This document shows positions 33,763-42,369 of a stretch of 44,896 nt of DNA, one piece after another. A program made the translations under genes and the position numbers. Source of the stretch: Acidobacteriaceae bacterium (GTDB taxonomy: Bacteria > Acidobacteriota > Terriglobia > Terriglobales > Acidobacteriaceae); assembly GCA_003131315.1 (NCBI GenBank), contig PKUV01000193.1, forward strand, positions 1-44,896. The letters are read 5' to 3'. The first letter of the stretch is position 1; each line of letters begins with the position of its first letter. The notes beneath the pieces are model-generated. The model saw only the letters and a program-made list of their open reading frames with translations. It did no database searches and was not told the DNA's origin.

Positions 33763-34752
33763 CTACGCCTGCCCCTTCTTCCGCACCTTCGGCGCCCGGA
33801 TCTCCACCCACTTCGGCGCATTCAGAAACGCCGCCCAGCGCAATTCCTCCACCGGATTCTTCCCGCTCAGCGCTTTCTTCACTGCCATCTCCGCCACCGC
33901 GTCCACCACCCACTCAAAATTCTGCTGCCCCACCGACGTTACCTCCGCATCCGGAGCCGGATTCATGAAGTCAATTGCATAGGGGATGCCACCCTCCACC
34001 GCAAACTCCACTGTGTTCAGGTCGTAGCCCAGCGCGCGGCACAACGCCAGCGCATCTTTTTCGATACGCTCCTTTAACGGCGCCCCCGGCTGCGGGTTCC
34101 CCTTTACATAGCGCTCATGGTGCGGAGCCTTCGGATCGTACTTCATGATGTGCACTTTCTCCTGCCCCACCACGTAACAGCGGTAATAATCCTCAAACTC
34201 CACGCCATGCTGCAGCGTCATGCAAAGGTCGCCCGTCTGGTTGTAGTTGTGGAAGAACTCCTCCGGAGAATGCGCCTTATACACATGCTTCCATCCGCCG
34301 CCCGAGTAAGGCTTCAAGAATGCCGGAAACCCAACATAGGCAAACACCTCTTCCCAATTCAGCGGGTACATCAAATTCCGCATGGATTTGTCGGTTGTAT
34401 CCGGCGGATGCTCGTGATGCGGCAAAATCACCGTAGGCGGAATCGCCACGCCCATCTTGTGCGCCAGCGCATAATTAAAAAACTTGTCGTCCGCTGTCCA
34501 CCAGAACGGATTGTTAATCACGATCGTCCCCTGCAGCATCGCGTTCTTCAAATAGGCCCGGTAGAAAGGAATGTCTTGCGAAATCCGGTCAATGATTACG
34601 TCGTACTTCTTCGGCTCATCCATACGGATGCCGCCGATCTTCACAAATTCGGCCGTAACGTCCTCGGCCTTCATGGAGTTAATCTTCTCGACCAACGCCG
34701 GCGGAAACGTATTCTCCATCCCAAAAAGAATTCCGATTGTCTTGTTAGTCAT
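33763..34752 (-). CDS. ATP-grasp amide ligase (RimK-like)
   Basis: A 329-residue protein with a clear ATP-grasp core. FPAFLKPYSGGGWKHVYKAH supplies the nucleotide-binding Lys and flexible glycine loop. VHIMKYDPKAPHHERYV is the next strand pair, and VEFAVEGGIPYAIDFMNPAPD is the metal-binding Glu/Asp/Asn motif near the C-terminus. The N-terminal pre-ATP-grasp domain starts TIGILFGMENTFPPALVEKIN. It should activate a carboxylate as acyl-phosphate and couple it to an amine. Donor and acceptor are unknown. The upstream gene is an esterase and the downstream gene a GCS2 ligase, an arrangement that suggests one pathway. Confidence 0.85.
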   Translation of the reverse strand: MTNKTIGILFGMENTFPPALVEKINSMKAEDVTAEFVKIGGIRMDEPKKYDVIIDRISQDIPFYRAYLKNAMLQGTIVINNPFWWTADDKFFNYALAHKMGVAIPPTVILPHHEHPPDTTDKSMRNLMYPLNWEEVFAYVGFPAFLKPYSGGGWKHVYKAHSPEEFFHNYNQTGDLCMTLQHGVEFEDYYRCYVVGQEKVHIMKYDPKAPHHERYVKGNPQPGAPLKERIEKDALALCRALGYDLNTVEFAVEGGIPYAIDFMNPAPDAEVTSVGQQNFEWVVDAVAEMAVKKALSGKNPVEELRWAAFLNAPKWVEIRAPKVRKKGQA

Positions 34753-34792
34753 AACTTAGATCCTCTTCAGCCTATGATCTCATCTTTCCGCC

Positions 34793-34827
34793 AACGACTA
34801 ACGACCAGCGACCAACAACTAACGCCT
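34793..34827. repeat. Heptamer tandem repeat array 5
   Basis: ACGACTA/ACGACCA/GCGACCA units start at the stop codon of the esterase gene and end before the ATP-grasp start. Confidence 0.75.
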
Positions 34828-35536
34828 AAAAATACTTTCCCGCCATCCGCTGCCACAGCGGCCAATCATGCTTGCTGTTATCTCCGTAGATATCCAGCCA
34901 ATGCGGAATCCCCTTGCCTTCGAGAATCCCCGCCATCTTCACGTTCGCGTCCAGACACATATCCCAGTCCGACGTTCCCAGCACAATCTTCATCTGCCGG
35001 CACCGGCTCAGGAACCACTCATCGCCCATGTTCGGCAAGTAGTCCGGAGGGTTATTGAAATAGCAGTTGTCGTCGTAGTAGCCGTCGAGGAAGCTCTTGA
35101 TGTCGAACGATGCGCTCATGGTCACGCAAGACGAAACCACATCCGGATGCCGCATGGAAAAATTCAGCGCGTGATAGCCGCCAAAACTGCATCCCGTCAC
35201 CACCATCTGCGGAGCCCAGTTCTTCCACTTCAAATACGGCAGGAACTCGTTGATCACGTAGCGCTCGTATTGCACATGCCGCCAGATCCGCGCTCCCGGA
35301 TGCACGCCTTTGTTGTACCAGCTCTCGCCGTCGACGCCGTCCATGCAGAACACCTGGATCGCGCCCGCTTCCAGTTTCCCGCCCAGCGCACGGATCATCC
35401 CCGCATCTTCATACTCAAAAAAACGTCCCATGGATGTCGGAAAAACGATGACCGGTTGCCCGGCGTGCCCGAACACCAGCGACTCCATGTCGCGCCCTAA
35501 TTCGTGGCTATATTGTTTGTTATATTCGCGGTTCAT
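34826..35536 (-). CDS. Alpha/beta-hydrolase, esterase D-like (COG4947-type)
   Basis: A 236-residue cytoplasmic hydrolase. The nucleophile Ser is in VVTGCSFGGYHALN; GTSDWDMCLD and DNSKHDWPLWQ give the likely Asp and His of the triad. The starting segment (ESLVFGHAGQPVIVFPTSMG) and the VHPGARIWRHVQYERYV region are typical of the small putative-esterase group next to S-formylglutathione hydrolase. It is the first gene of the five-gene ligase cluster and could release or transfer an acyl group from the ligase product. Downstream spacing is 73 bases. No clear ribosome-binding site is seen before ATG 35536. Confidence 0.82.
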   Translation of the reverse strand: MNREYNKQYSHELGRDMESLVFGHAGQPVIVFPTSMGRFFEYEDAGMIRALGGKLEAGAIQVFCMDGVDGESWYNKGVHPGARIWRHVQYERYVINEFLPYLKWKNWAPQMVVTGCSFGGYHALNFSMRHPDVVSSCVTMSASFDIKSFLDGYYDDNCYFNNPPDYLPNMGDEWFLSRCRQMKIVLGTSDWDMCLDANVKMAGILEGKGIPHWLDIYGDNSKHDWPLWQRMAGKYF

Positions 35537-35613
35537 GTGCGCGAGGATTGTAACCGAACTGCCTGACCTTCGGCATCTGGCCCAGGCGGCGTTCGGTACG
35601 TCCTAAATTCATC

Positions 35614-35814
35614 AACCACAAAGGACACGAAGTCACACGAAGGTGTGAACCCTTAAGAGCCCGTGGTGAAACTCCAGTTTCCGGCCTCAGGGCCTGAAGG
35701 CGCTCTCATAACGCAGCGCTTACGGCATGCCTGAAGGCATGCCCTGATACGAACCATACTTGCACCACGGGCTGATAAGGCTTTCCTTCGTGCTCCTTCG
35801 TGTCCTTTGTGGTT
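35614..35814. repeat. ACCACAAAGG inverted repeat interrupted by copy C
   Basis: Arms 35614-35642 and 35784-35814 match the element at 700-779, but here they are separated by about 140 bases. That spacer is copy C of the dispersed structured repeat. The 317-base gap 35537-35853 holds these repeats and no gene. Confidence 0.85.
35651..35780. repeat. Dispersed structured repeat, copy C
   Basis: Outer stem CCTTAAGAGCCCGTGGTG / CACCACGGGCTGATAAGG and inner perfect hairpin GGCATGCCTGAAGGCATGCC (35724-35743), followed by CTGATACGAA. The inner stem differs from copies A and B by paired changes. Confidence 0.85.
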
Positions 35815-35830
35815 AAAGCTCTTCCGCCGG

Positions 35831-35858
35831 TAGAGACGGGGCTTGCCCCGTCTCTACT
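35831..35858. repeat. GTAGAGACGGGG palindrome
   Basis: GTAGAGACGGGGC / GCCCCGTCTCTAC hairpin. Read on the minus strand it contains the TAG stop of the sigma-54 activator gene. Confidence 0.8.
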
Positions 35859-38800
35859 GCCCCGGCGATCCTGACCGCGGATTGATTCCAAAATACTTCA
35901 GCTTCGATTGCAGCGTTGTCCGCTTCAATCCCAACCGCATGGCTGCTCCTCTCAGCCCGCCAATCTGCCCGTGGCTCTCCCGCAAAGCCCGCAGAATGTG
36001 CTCGCGTTCCGTCGCCTCCAGAGTTTCATCCGCGCTTTTCTCCTCCGTGCTAATCGGCTTCAGTTCGCTTAACGGCGACACCAGCACCGAACCTTGCGTC
36101 AGAATCACGGACCGCTCGATAAAATTCTCCAACTCCCGCACATTCCCCGGCCACTCCCACCCCATCAGTGTATCCATGGTTCTCTTTGGAATGCTCGTGA
36201 TCGACTTATTCATCCTCCGGGCGCACTTCTGCACAAAATGTTCCACCAGCAACCGGATGTCTTCCCGCCGTTCCCGTAAGGGTGGCACGCGGATCGGAAA
36301 CACGTTCAGCCGGTAATACAGATCGCTCCGAAACCCCTTCTGTCGCACGAGCTCAGCCAAATCGCGGTTCGTCGCCGCAATCAAACGAAAGTCCACCTTC
36401 AACGTATGCGTTCCGCCCAGCCGTTCGAACTCCTGATCCTGTAAAACCCGCAGCAGCTTCGGCTGCAACGCCAGCGAAATATCGCCAATCTCGTCCAGAA
36501 ACAGCGTGCCCTTGTCCGCCAGTTCGAGTCGTCCAATTTTCTTGCTCACCGCTCCAGTGAACGCGCCCTTCTCATTACCGAATAACTCGCTTTCCAGCAG
36601 CCCCGACGGAATCGCCGCGCAATTCATTTTGATGAAACTATTGTTGACGCGCAGGCTCAACCGGTGGATCGCCCGCGCTACCAGTTCCTTTCCGGTTCCC
36701 GTTTCGCCCAGCAGCAGCACGGTGGCATCGCTGGCCGCCACTTTCCCCACGTACTCCATGACCTCTTGCAAGGCCTTGCTGTGCCCGATGATTTCCCCGA
36801 ACCCCAGTTCCGTATCGATTTCCTGCTCGAGATAAAGCTTTTCTTCCGTAAGCTTTTTCTTGGCTTCGCGTAACGCTTCGGTTGCCACCCGGAGCTCGGT
36901 GACATCCGTGCTGGCGCCGGTGAGTCCAATCACCGCGCCCGCCGAGTCCAAAACCGGCTCGATCGTCGTATCGAGGTAGTGCTTCCTGCCGCCGTAGGTG
37001 ACCTGTATTTCATCACGTACTCCCACCCCGGTTTCCAGCACCCGCCGCCGGACTTCCGCGGTGCGCGCAGCCTCCTCCGCGTCGAAGATCTCGCCCGCCG
37101 TCTTTCCCAGCAGTTCGCTCGGCGGCCGAGAAAGATGCGAATTGTAGATCCAGGTGTGGCGCAAATCCCGGTCCAAGTTGAACACCGCAATCGGAGAATT
37201 CTTCAGCGCCACGCGGAACCGTTCCTCGCTTTGCCGCAAGGCCTCTTCGGTCCGCTTGCGCTCGATCTCCGCTGCCGTTCGCGCCGAGAACAGTTGCAGA
37301 ATCGTTTCGACAAATTTTGCATTCGCCAGCGGTCGAGTGTAGGCCGCCACCATGATGCCAATGGCCCGCCCTTGCGAATTGCGCAAAGGCGTCCCGACAT
37401 ATCCCTCCACCTTCATCTGCTTGAGCAAAACGTCTTTCGGGAACATCTCCGCCACACCGGAAACATAAGTGCAGGCGCCTTGCTCTATGACTCCTTCGCA
37501 CGGAGTATGCGCGAGATCGTAAGTGAAGTTGTCCGCGATCGCACCCTGACTGCAGACACCAATCGTTCTTACCTTGTCTTCTTCGCCTTCGATGAGTTCT
37601 CCAATAATCGTATAGTCGGCTTCCAGACACTTGGCAAGCTGCAAGGCCATCGAGGTAAAAAAGTTCTCGCTGCTGTCGGCTCGCACCTCTTGCACCAGGG
37701 TGGCGATCGCCGCCGCCTCCCGCTTGCGCTCGGTGATGTCCATGTTCACTCCGACAACTCGCAAGGACCCTGTGGCCGCATCCTCCATTACCAACCCTCG
37801 CCCGCGTATCCACCGCATCACGCCGTCCGGCCGAATCAAGCGGAACTCCGATTCGCTCTCTTCGCGGCTCTGCACCAACTGCGCAAACTCCTCTTTGACC
37901 CTTGCCCGGTCTTTGGGATGCACCAGTTCCCAACAAAAGAAGGTGGCAAAATTCTCCGCGAAGCCGCTGGGGATCCCCCAGATTTCGGCGAATTCGGCCG
38001 TCCACGTTCCCCGTCCGCTCTCCAGTTCTACCTCAAACGCTCCGATCTTTCCGATCTGGAGCGCCAGTTGTTGCCTCCGCTCACTCTCCCGCAGCGCCTC
38101 CTCCGCCTGCCTCTGTTCGGTGATGTCCTCCACCAGAGCCATGTCCCATCGGCACGTCTCTACGTCACCCCACATCGGCACCACCAGAATCCTCACCCAG
38201 CGCACCGATCCATCCGGGCGGACATACCTTTTTTTCAGCTCGTAATTTGCCAGCTTTTCCTCGGACAGTCGGTGCAGGTACTCATTGCTGCGCTCAATAT
38301 CGTCGGGGTGGGTAACGCTTGCCACGTCGCTCCGCAGCAGTTCTTCTTCCCCGCGCCCGGTGATTTCGCAGAACTTCGGATTGGCTTGCAGGAATCGCCC
38401 GTCCCTTGATTCCACCAGCGCAATGCCAACCGGAGACCGCTCGTACACCGCCCGGAATCGCACTTCACTTTCCCGCAACGCCTTCTCCGCCTGTTTCAGC
38501 TCGGTCACGTCGACCGACGCCCCCACTGCTCCCCGCGCCTTGCCTTCCTCATCCAGCAGCGGAACCATATTCACCAATGTTTCCAGCTCGGTGCCATCCT
38601 CAAATACGATCGTCAGCGCCCGCCCATACACCGGCTTCCCCGTGGCCGCCGCTTGCTGCATCGGCAGCAAATCCACCGGAAGCTCCACCCCGTCTTCCAT
38701 CAGCCGGAACGTGGGTCGCTCCTCGAGCGCTGCGCTCTTCGAAATGTTCTTGCCCGCGGGCACACGCATCTGTTCGTATGCCGCCCGGTTGCCGGTAATC

Positions 38801-39777
38801 CGCCGGCACTCGGCGTCATGCGCGATACAAACCGCTACCGGTACCGCCTCCAGCACCGTCTCCAGTTCCTTCGCTCGTGCCCGCTCCCGCGCTTCACTCT
38901 CCCGTAACGCCTCCTCCGCCCGCTTCCGCTCCGTGATGTCGCGCGACACGGACACGTCATACTCGCGGTCCAGTCGCACCCGGTGCGCATTCACTTCCAC
39001 CGGAAACGTCGTTCCATCTTTCCGCCGGTGCGTTCTCTCAAAGATTGCGAATCCCGACTCCCGCAACTGCTGCTGCACCCGCGCCCGCGAACTTTCGTCG
39101 ATGTCCGGGTCGATGTCAAAAACCGTCATCGACAAAAGCTCTTCCCGGCTGTACCCAAGCTCAACCCACGCCCTCTCATTCATATCGAGAAAACGCAGGG
39201 TCTCCGGATCGGTGACCTGAATGGCATCGTTCGAATGGTCCAGCAGGGTCCGGAACAGCGCCGCCTCGTGGAGTATCTGCTCCCGCTCGTGCGCAGTCTT
39301 CAGCAGCTCTTCGTTGCTCGCGCGCAGCGCCTTCTCCGCCCGCACCCGTTCCGTGACGTCGTGCGCGATCCCCCACACAATCGACGACTCCACTCCTTCG
39401 GTTCGCAGCGTGTTGTGACACTCCCAGATCCGCTGCTCTCCCGATCGCGTCATTACCGCCAAAAGGCCGTGAAACACGCCTGTGCGCTCGATCCCGCGCA
39501 GATAGACATCAAACTCAGCGCGGAATTGCGGGTCAATAAAATCCCGCATCGGCATCTGCAGCATTTCTTCTACGCTGTAACCCAGCAGACGCGCTGCAAT
39601 GGAATTGACCGACAGGAATCGGCCTTCAAGGTCGTGGACGCACAGCAGGTCTTGGCTGTGCTCAACCAGATCGCGATACCAGTCTTCGTTTTCTTCCAGG
39701 TCCCGCCGGATCGGGTCCCACGCGACTAGCGCTTCTTCCGGGAAATGGCGCTTCCGTTCCGCAGAGTGCAATGCCAT
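35854..39777 (-). CDS. Multi-PAS/GAF sigma-54-dependent transcriptional activator
   Basis: A 1307-residue regulator without membrane segments. At least five PAS/PAC units are visible (about 30-150, 170-285, 300-430, 435-555, 565-690), then a GAF domain (about 700-845) and one more PAS (about 850-975). The AAA+ domain starts near 991: Walker A GETGTGKE (1024-1031), the sigma-54 contact loop GAFTGA (1071-1076), Walker [10 protein letters not shown], and WPGNVREL. A Fis-type HTH closes the protein (about 1266-1298, [18 protein letters not shown]). It would activate an RpoN-dependent promoter in response to cytoplasmic signals. The final codons run into a palindrome. Targets are unknown; the ligase cluster downstream on the same strand is a candidate. 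Confidence 0.93.
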   Translation of the reverse strand: MALHSAERKRHFPEEALVAWDPIRRDLEENEDWYRDLVEHSQDLLCVHDLEGRFLSVNSIAARLLGYSVEEMLQMPMRDFIDPQFRAEFDVYLRGIERTGVFHGLLAVMTRSGEQRIWECHNTLRTEGVESSIVWGIAHDVTERVRAEKALRASNEELLKTAHEREQILHEAALFRTLLDHSNDAIQVTDPETLRFLDMNERAWVELGYSREELLSMTVFDIDPDIDESSRARVQQQLRESGFAIFERTHRRKDGTTFPVEVNAHRVRLDREYDVSVSRDITERKRAEEALRESEARERARAKELETVLEAVPVAVCIAHDAECRRITGNRAAYEQMRVPAGKNISKSAALEERPTFRLMEDGVELPVDLLPMQQAAATGKPVYGRALTIVFEDGTELETLVNMVPLLDEEGKARGAVGASVDVTELKQAEKALRESEVRFRAVYERSPVGIALVESRDGRFLQANPKFCEITGRGEEELLRSDVASVTHPDDIERSNEYLHRLSEEKLANYELKKRYVRPDGSVRWVRILVVPMWGDVETCRWDMALVEDITEQRQAEEALRESERRQQLALQIGKIGAFEVELESGRGTWTAEFAEIWGIPSGFAENFATFFCWELVHPKDRARVKEEFAQLVQSREESESEFRLIRPDGVMRWIRGRGLVMEDAATGSLRVVGVNMDITERKREAAAIATLVQEVRADSSENFFTSMALQLAKCLEADYTIIGELIEGEEDKVRTIGVCSQGAIADNFTYDLAHTPCEGVIEQGACTYVSGVAEMFPKDVLLKQMKVEGYVGTPLRNSQGRAIGIMVAAYTRPLANAKFVETILQLFSARTAAEIERKRTEEALRQSEERFRVALKNSPIAVFNLDRDLRHTWIYNSHLSRPPSELLGKTAGEIFDAEEAARTAEVRRRVLETGVGVRDEIQVTYGGRKHYLDTTIEPVLDSAGAVIGLTGASTDVTELRVATEALREAKKKLTEEKLYLEQEIDTELGFGEIIGHSKALQEVMEYVGKVAASDATVLLLGETGTGKELVARAIHRLSLRVNNSFIKMNCAAIPSGLLESELFGNEKGAFTGAVSKKIGRLELADKGTLFLDEIGDISLALQPKLLRVLQDQEFERLGGTHTLKVDFRLIAATNRDLAELVRQKGFRSDLYYRLNVFPIRVPPLRERREDIRLLVEHFVQKCARRMNKSITSIPKRTMDTLMGWEWPGNVRELENFIERSVILTQGSVLVSPLSELKPISTEEKSADETLEATEREHILRALRESHGQIGGLRGAAMRLGLKRTTLQSKLKYFGINPRSGSPGQ

Positions 39778-40049
39778 GGTTCACCCATAAGCGAGCCGCT
39801 TGGAATCCCATACTTATGCTTGGCCAGATCGATTCCAGCAGCCGCCCCAATTTTTAATCCCGGAGGTTCTTCGAGAAACTCTTCCAAGATGGGCCCATCT
39901 AACTTGTCCAAGTCAAGAACCTGCCCTCGAACTTGCGGGAAGTTTAGCAGAATATTGTTTTCGTTACACTGGCCTCTCAGTGCCACCTGTGAGATCAAGA
40001 CCTCAGCCTCAGCGACGCCGATATAATCAAGCTGCCGAATGTAGTTCAA
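39726..40049 (-). CDS. Uncertain small ORF overlapping the activator start
   Basis: A 107-codon frame starting at TTG 40049 and ending 52 bases inside the sigma-54 activator gene. The predicted protein ([20 protein letters not shown], later [20 protein letters not shown]) has protein-like composition and lower GC than its surroundings, but I recognise no family and there is no good ribosome-binding site. It could be a decayed or acquired fragment. Confidence 0.3.
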   Translation of the reverse strand: MNYIRQLDYIGVAEAEVLISQVALRGQCNENNILLNFPQVRGQVLDLDKLDGPILEEFLEEPPGLKIGAAAGIDLAKHKYGIPSGSLMGEPWHCTLRNGSAISRKKR

Positions 40050-40129
40050 GGCGCATCCCGTCTGCGGAGCAGGGAAGAGTAAGGGAAGAGTAGCAGGGCG
40101 GGCGGTCCACAGAGGTAAAAGTGAAAAGC

Positions 40130-40328
40130 GGGTGCCCCACTTCTCGCGCTTTTCGAGAAGTGGGCCTTTCCGACCGCCGACTCCATCGTTTCCAGTCAGA
40201 CTGACTGGGGGCACAGCGCTTCATCCATCTAAGCGAAGGCGCGAACCGTTGAAAACCAGGGGACAGAGAGACCGCTGATGTTTGATGTGCTGACGGTCCG
40301 CCGTCCCACGTTTCGAAAATCGCGAAAC
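40130..40328. repeat. 200-bp direct repeat, left copy
   Basis: Begins with a GTGCCCCAC hairpin (40136-40164) and ends in TTTCGAAAATCGCGAAAC. It matches 41513-41714 in the same orientation with scattered substitutions. The two copies flank the DUF3494 gene. In the 524-base gap 40050-40573 I also see a GGCCGAGCGAAGCTCGGCC hairpin (about 40373-40391) and no convincing gene. Confidence 0.85.
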
Positions 40329-40573
40329 TTGGGGCGCCCTCGTCTTGGTTGGTGCCGCATTCCAGCAATCTGGGCCGAGCGAAGCTCGGCCGGGCAGCGA
40401 CGAGGTAACTGCATTGGAAGAAGTGGTGGTGACGCTTTTAGCCGATTGCACGTGAACTCCGCGCGGCACACGCGTAGGGACAAAGTGTGCGAAATTGCAC
40501 AGACATAGAACACTGCACCGTATTAAATTCTATGACGGCCGAAGAAAGGGATTCGCGTAATACGGAGAATATT

Positions 40574-41338
40574 ATGAAATTGTTCACTTTGTTCTTGCTC
40601 GTTCTATCGTCGTTGCAAGTTGGCGCTTTTGCCCAAACTGTTATCAATCTTGGAACAGCTGATAACTTTGCCTTGCTGGGCGCCGCCGGCATCACCAATG
40701 TTAGTGCACACACCTACATAATTGGCGATGTAGGCAGTTTTCCGACACCCAGTATAACCGGCCTCACGCAATCCCAAGTGAATGGTCTCCTGTACCTCGA
40801 GGCGAGCCCCGCGACGGCCCAGGCGCAGACGGATCTGACTGGGGCATACACTCAAGCGTTTAACGCGCCGTGTGCCAACGACCTTACCGGCAAGGATCTG
40901 GGCGGATTGACACTCGGACCTGGAGTCTATTGCTTTTCGTCCTCAGCCGGATTGACTGGCACTCTGACGCTGGACGCTCACGGGAATACCCATGCGCAGT
41001 GGATTTTCCAGATTGGCAGTACTCTGACGACTGCCAGCAATTCCACAGTGGCCATAGTCCTAGGGCACAAGCCAGGGCCGCTCTGGAGCACAGGTGTCCT
41101 AGGGCACAGGCAAGGGCCGCAGCCGCTCTGGAGCCGAGGTTTGAGAGGGTGCAATGTGTACTGGCAGGTCGGTTCCTCAGCTACTATTGGGCACGGTACC
41201 ATTTTCCGCGGAGTGATCCTGGCGCTTACTAGCATCACGCTAGACGGCGGGACCCTTCACGGTAAGTCTCTAGCCAGTAATGGTGCGGTCACGATGTCTG
41301 CCCGGGAGACGGTTAACGGTCCGCCATGTGGTAACTAA
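40574..41338 (+). CDS. Secreted DUF3494 ice-binding-like protein with internal insertion
   Basis: A 254-residue secreted protein. A signal peptide (cleavage near GAFAQ) precedes the DUF3494/ice-binding beta-solenoid: LGTADNFALLGAAGITNV, YIIGDVGSFP, DLGGLTLGPGVYCFSSSA, ANWIFQIGST-like AQWIFQIGSTLTTASNST, then CNVYWQVGSSATIG and GVILALTSITLDGG. Known members bind ice or act as adhesins. About 30 residues (163-192, LGHKPGPLW... to ...LWSRGLRG) interrupt the usual direct run from the STV strand to CNV(Y/F)WQVGSSA. They are encoded by two tandem copies of a 40-base repeat. ATG 40574 has GGAG at good distance; earlier in-frame starts lack it. Confidence 0.88.
   Translation: MKLFTLFLLVLSSLQVGAFAQTVINLGTADNFALLGAAGITNVSAHTYIIGDVGSFPTPSITGLTQSQVNGLLYLEASPATAQAQTDLTGAYTQAFNAPCANDLTGKDLGGLTLGPGVYCFSSSAGLTGTLTLDAHGNTHAQWIFQIGSTLTTASNSTVAIVLGHKPGPLWSTGVLGHRQGPQPLWSRGLRGCNVYWQVGSSATIGHGTIFRGVILALTSITLDGGTLHGKSLASNGAVTMSARETVNGPPCGN
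41058..41141. repeat. Tandem 40-base repeat inside the DUF3494 gene
   Basis: Unit 1 (41058-41096) and unit 2 (41097-41141) both begin TCCTAGGGCACA and contain GGGCCG and CTCTGGAGC; unit 2 has six extra bases. The reading frame is kept. Confidence 0.85.
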
Positions 41339-41394
41339 AACTAACATTGTAACTTTCTGAAGAGGTTTGTAGTTCGCTGGGTGCCCCATCCTTG

Positions 41395-41415
41395 ACGTTC
41401 TTTATCAAGGGTGGG
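41395..41415. repeat. GTGCCCCAT hairpin with variable stem
   Basis: CCCATCCTTGA-type arm pairs with TCAAGGGTGGG, same loop and outer bases as 29916 and 40136. It lies in the 41339-41902 gap, which otherwise holds the right direct repeat and no supported gene. Confidence 0.7.
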
Positions 41416-41512
41416 ATTCCACCGGTCATGACCCGCTTGGGATTTTGTTTGATGTCCTCCAGGAATCCGCCCAGCTTCATTTCCTCACCTTCAGCTGTTA
41501 TCGCCGGGTGCC

Positions 41513-41714
41513 GGGTGTCCCACTTCTCGCGCTTTTCGAGGAGTGGGCCCTCCCCATCGCCGACTCCATAATGTTTACAGTCGGACTAACCGGATGACCC
41601 AGCGCTTCATCCATTTGACCGAACGCGCCCACCGTTGAAAACCAGGGGACGGAGAGATCGCAGATGTTCGGTGTGCTGACAGTCCGGCGTCCCAAGTTTC
41701 GAAAATCGCGAAAC
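41513..41714. repeat. 200-bp direct repeat, right copy
   Basis: Same orientation and order as 40130-40328: hairpin (41519-41547), CGCTTCATCCAT, GTTGAAAACCAGGGGAC, GTGTGCTGAC and CGAAAATCGCGAAAC. Confidence 0.85.
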
Positions 41715-41902
41715 ATAGAACCCGCCAGTAACATAAAAGCATTATTGAATGAGCTTTTTGTGCGTCGCATCACTCAGCCCCGTGATCCTAACCACAGATT
41801 TCCAATCGTTCACGCGGATAATCTCCGTCGCCAGTGACCGCGGACCCCCAGGGGAATGAGCAACTCCTCCTGGGCAATGTACCGGCGGCGCCAGCATCTG
41901 CA

Positions 41903-42295
41903 ATGAAGCACACGCCAAGCGCACAGATCGGTTCTCTTCTGCTGCTACTGGCGGCGGCAATGCAAGCATCCCCCATCGAGCACCCGGGCATCCTCCCCAA
42001 GGATGCCAATTGTTCCTCCTGTCACGCCGATAAAACCCGCGGTAAGTCCGTGCATTCCGCCATGGCGCTTTCGTGCACGGTCTGCCATCTGGCGCAGACC
42101 GAAGGCGACATGACTACGCTGAATCTGGCAATGCCGAAGGAAAAGATCTGTTTCGCCTGCCATGAGAAATCTGTGCAATTGCAGCAGCACTCGCCAGTCG
42201 TGAAAGGACAAGGACAATGTGTGGACTGTCACGATATTCACAGCAGTAGTCGTCGCTCTCTGCTGCGAGAGCAAGTCGATGTCCGCCACCCGTAG
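41903..42295 (+). CDS. Secreted tetraheme c-type cytochrome, 3' end probably damaged
   Basis: About 130 residues with a signal peptide (SLLLLLAAAMQASP) and four CXXCH heme sites: CSSCH (37-41), CTVCH (58-62), CFACH (83-87) and CVDCH (106-110). Spacing resembles doubled-CXXCH proteins, which carry electrons in the periplasm or outer membrane. Such proteins normally continue after CVDCHxxH...LLR with another CxxCH. Here the frame ends at VDVRHP, while the next frame reads SSGCHHPA before its stop, so a frameshift may have removed a fifth site. ATG 41903 is preferred to 41834 because the signal peptide begins there. No partner gene is adjacent. Confidence 0.75.
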   Translation: MKHTPSAQIGSLLLLLAAAMQASPIEHPGILPKDANCSSCHADKTRGKSVHSAMALSCTVCHLAQTEGDMTTLNLAMPKEKICFACHEKSVQLQQHSPVVKGQGQCVDCHDIHSSSRRSLLREQVDVRHP

Positions 42296-42369
42296 CTCAG
42301 GCTGTCACCATCCCGCATAGAAAACGGAAGGGGCGGGTGGCCCGGGCTATCGCGTCCAGCGTTATTCCG

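Noticed and set aside
35537-35610. A sigma-54 promoter before the ligase cluster
   Set aside because: No TGGC-N8-TTGC-like pair was found upstream of the esterase start.
40221-40513. Short minus-strand frames over the left direct repeat
   Set aside because: The same peptide is read from the right repeat copy, so it only reflects repeated DNA.
41313-41480. A 55-codon minus-strand frame with a good GAGGAAATG start
   Set aside because: The start context is fair, but the second half translates a hairpin repeat and overlaps the end of the DUF3494 gene; no family is recognisable.
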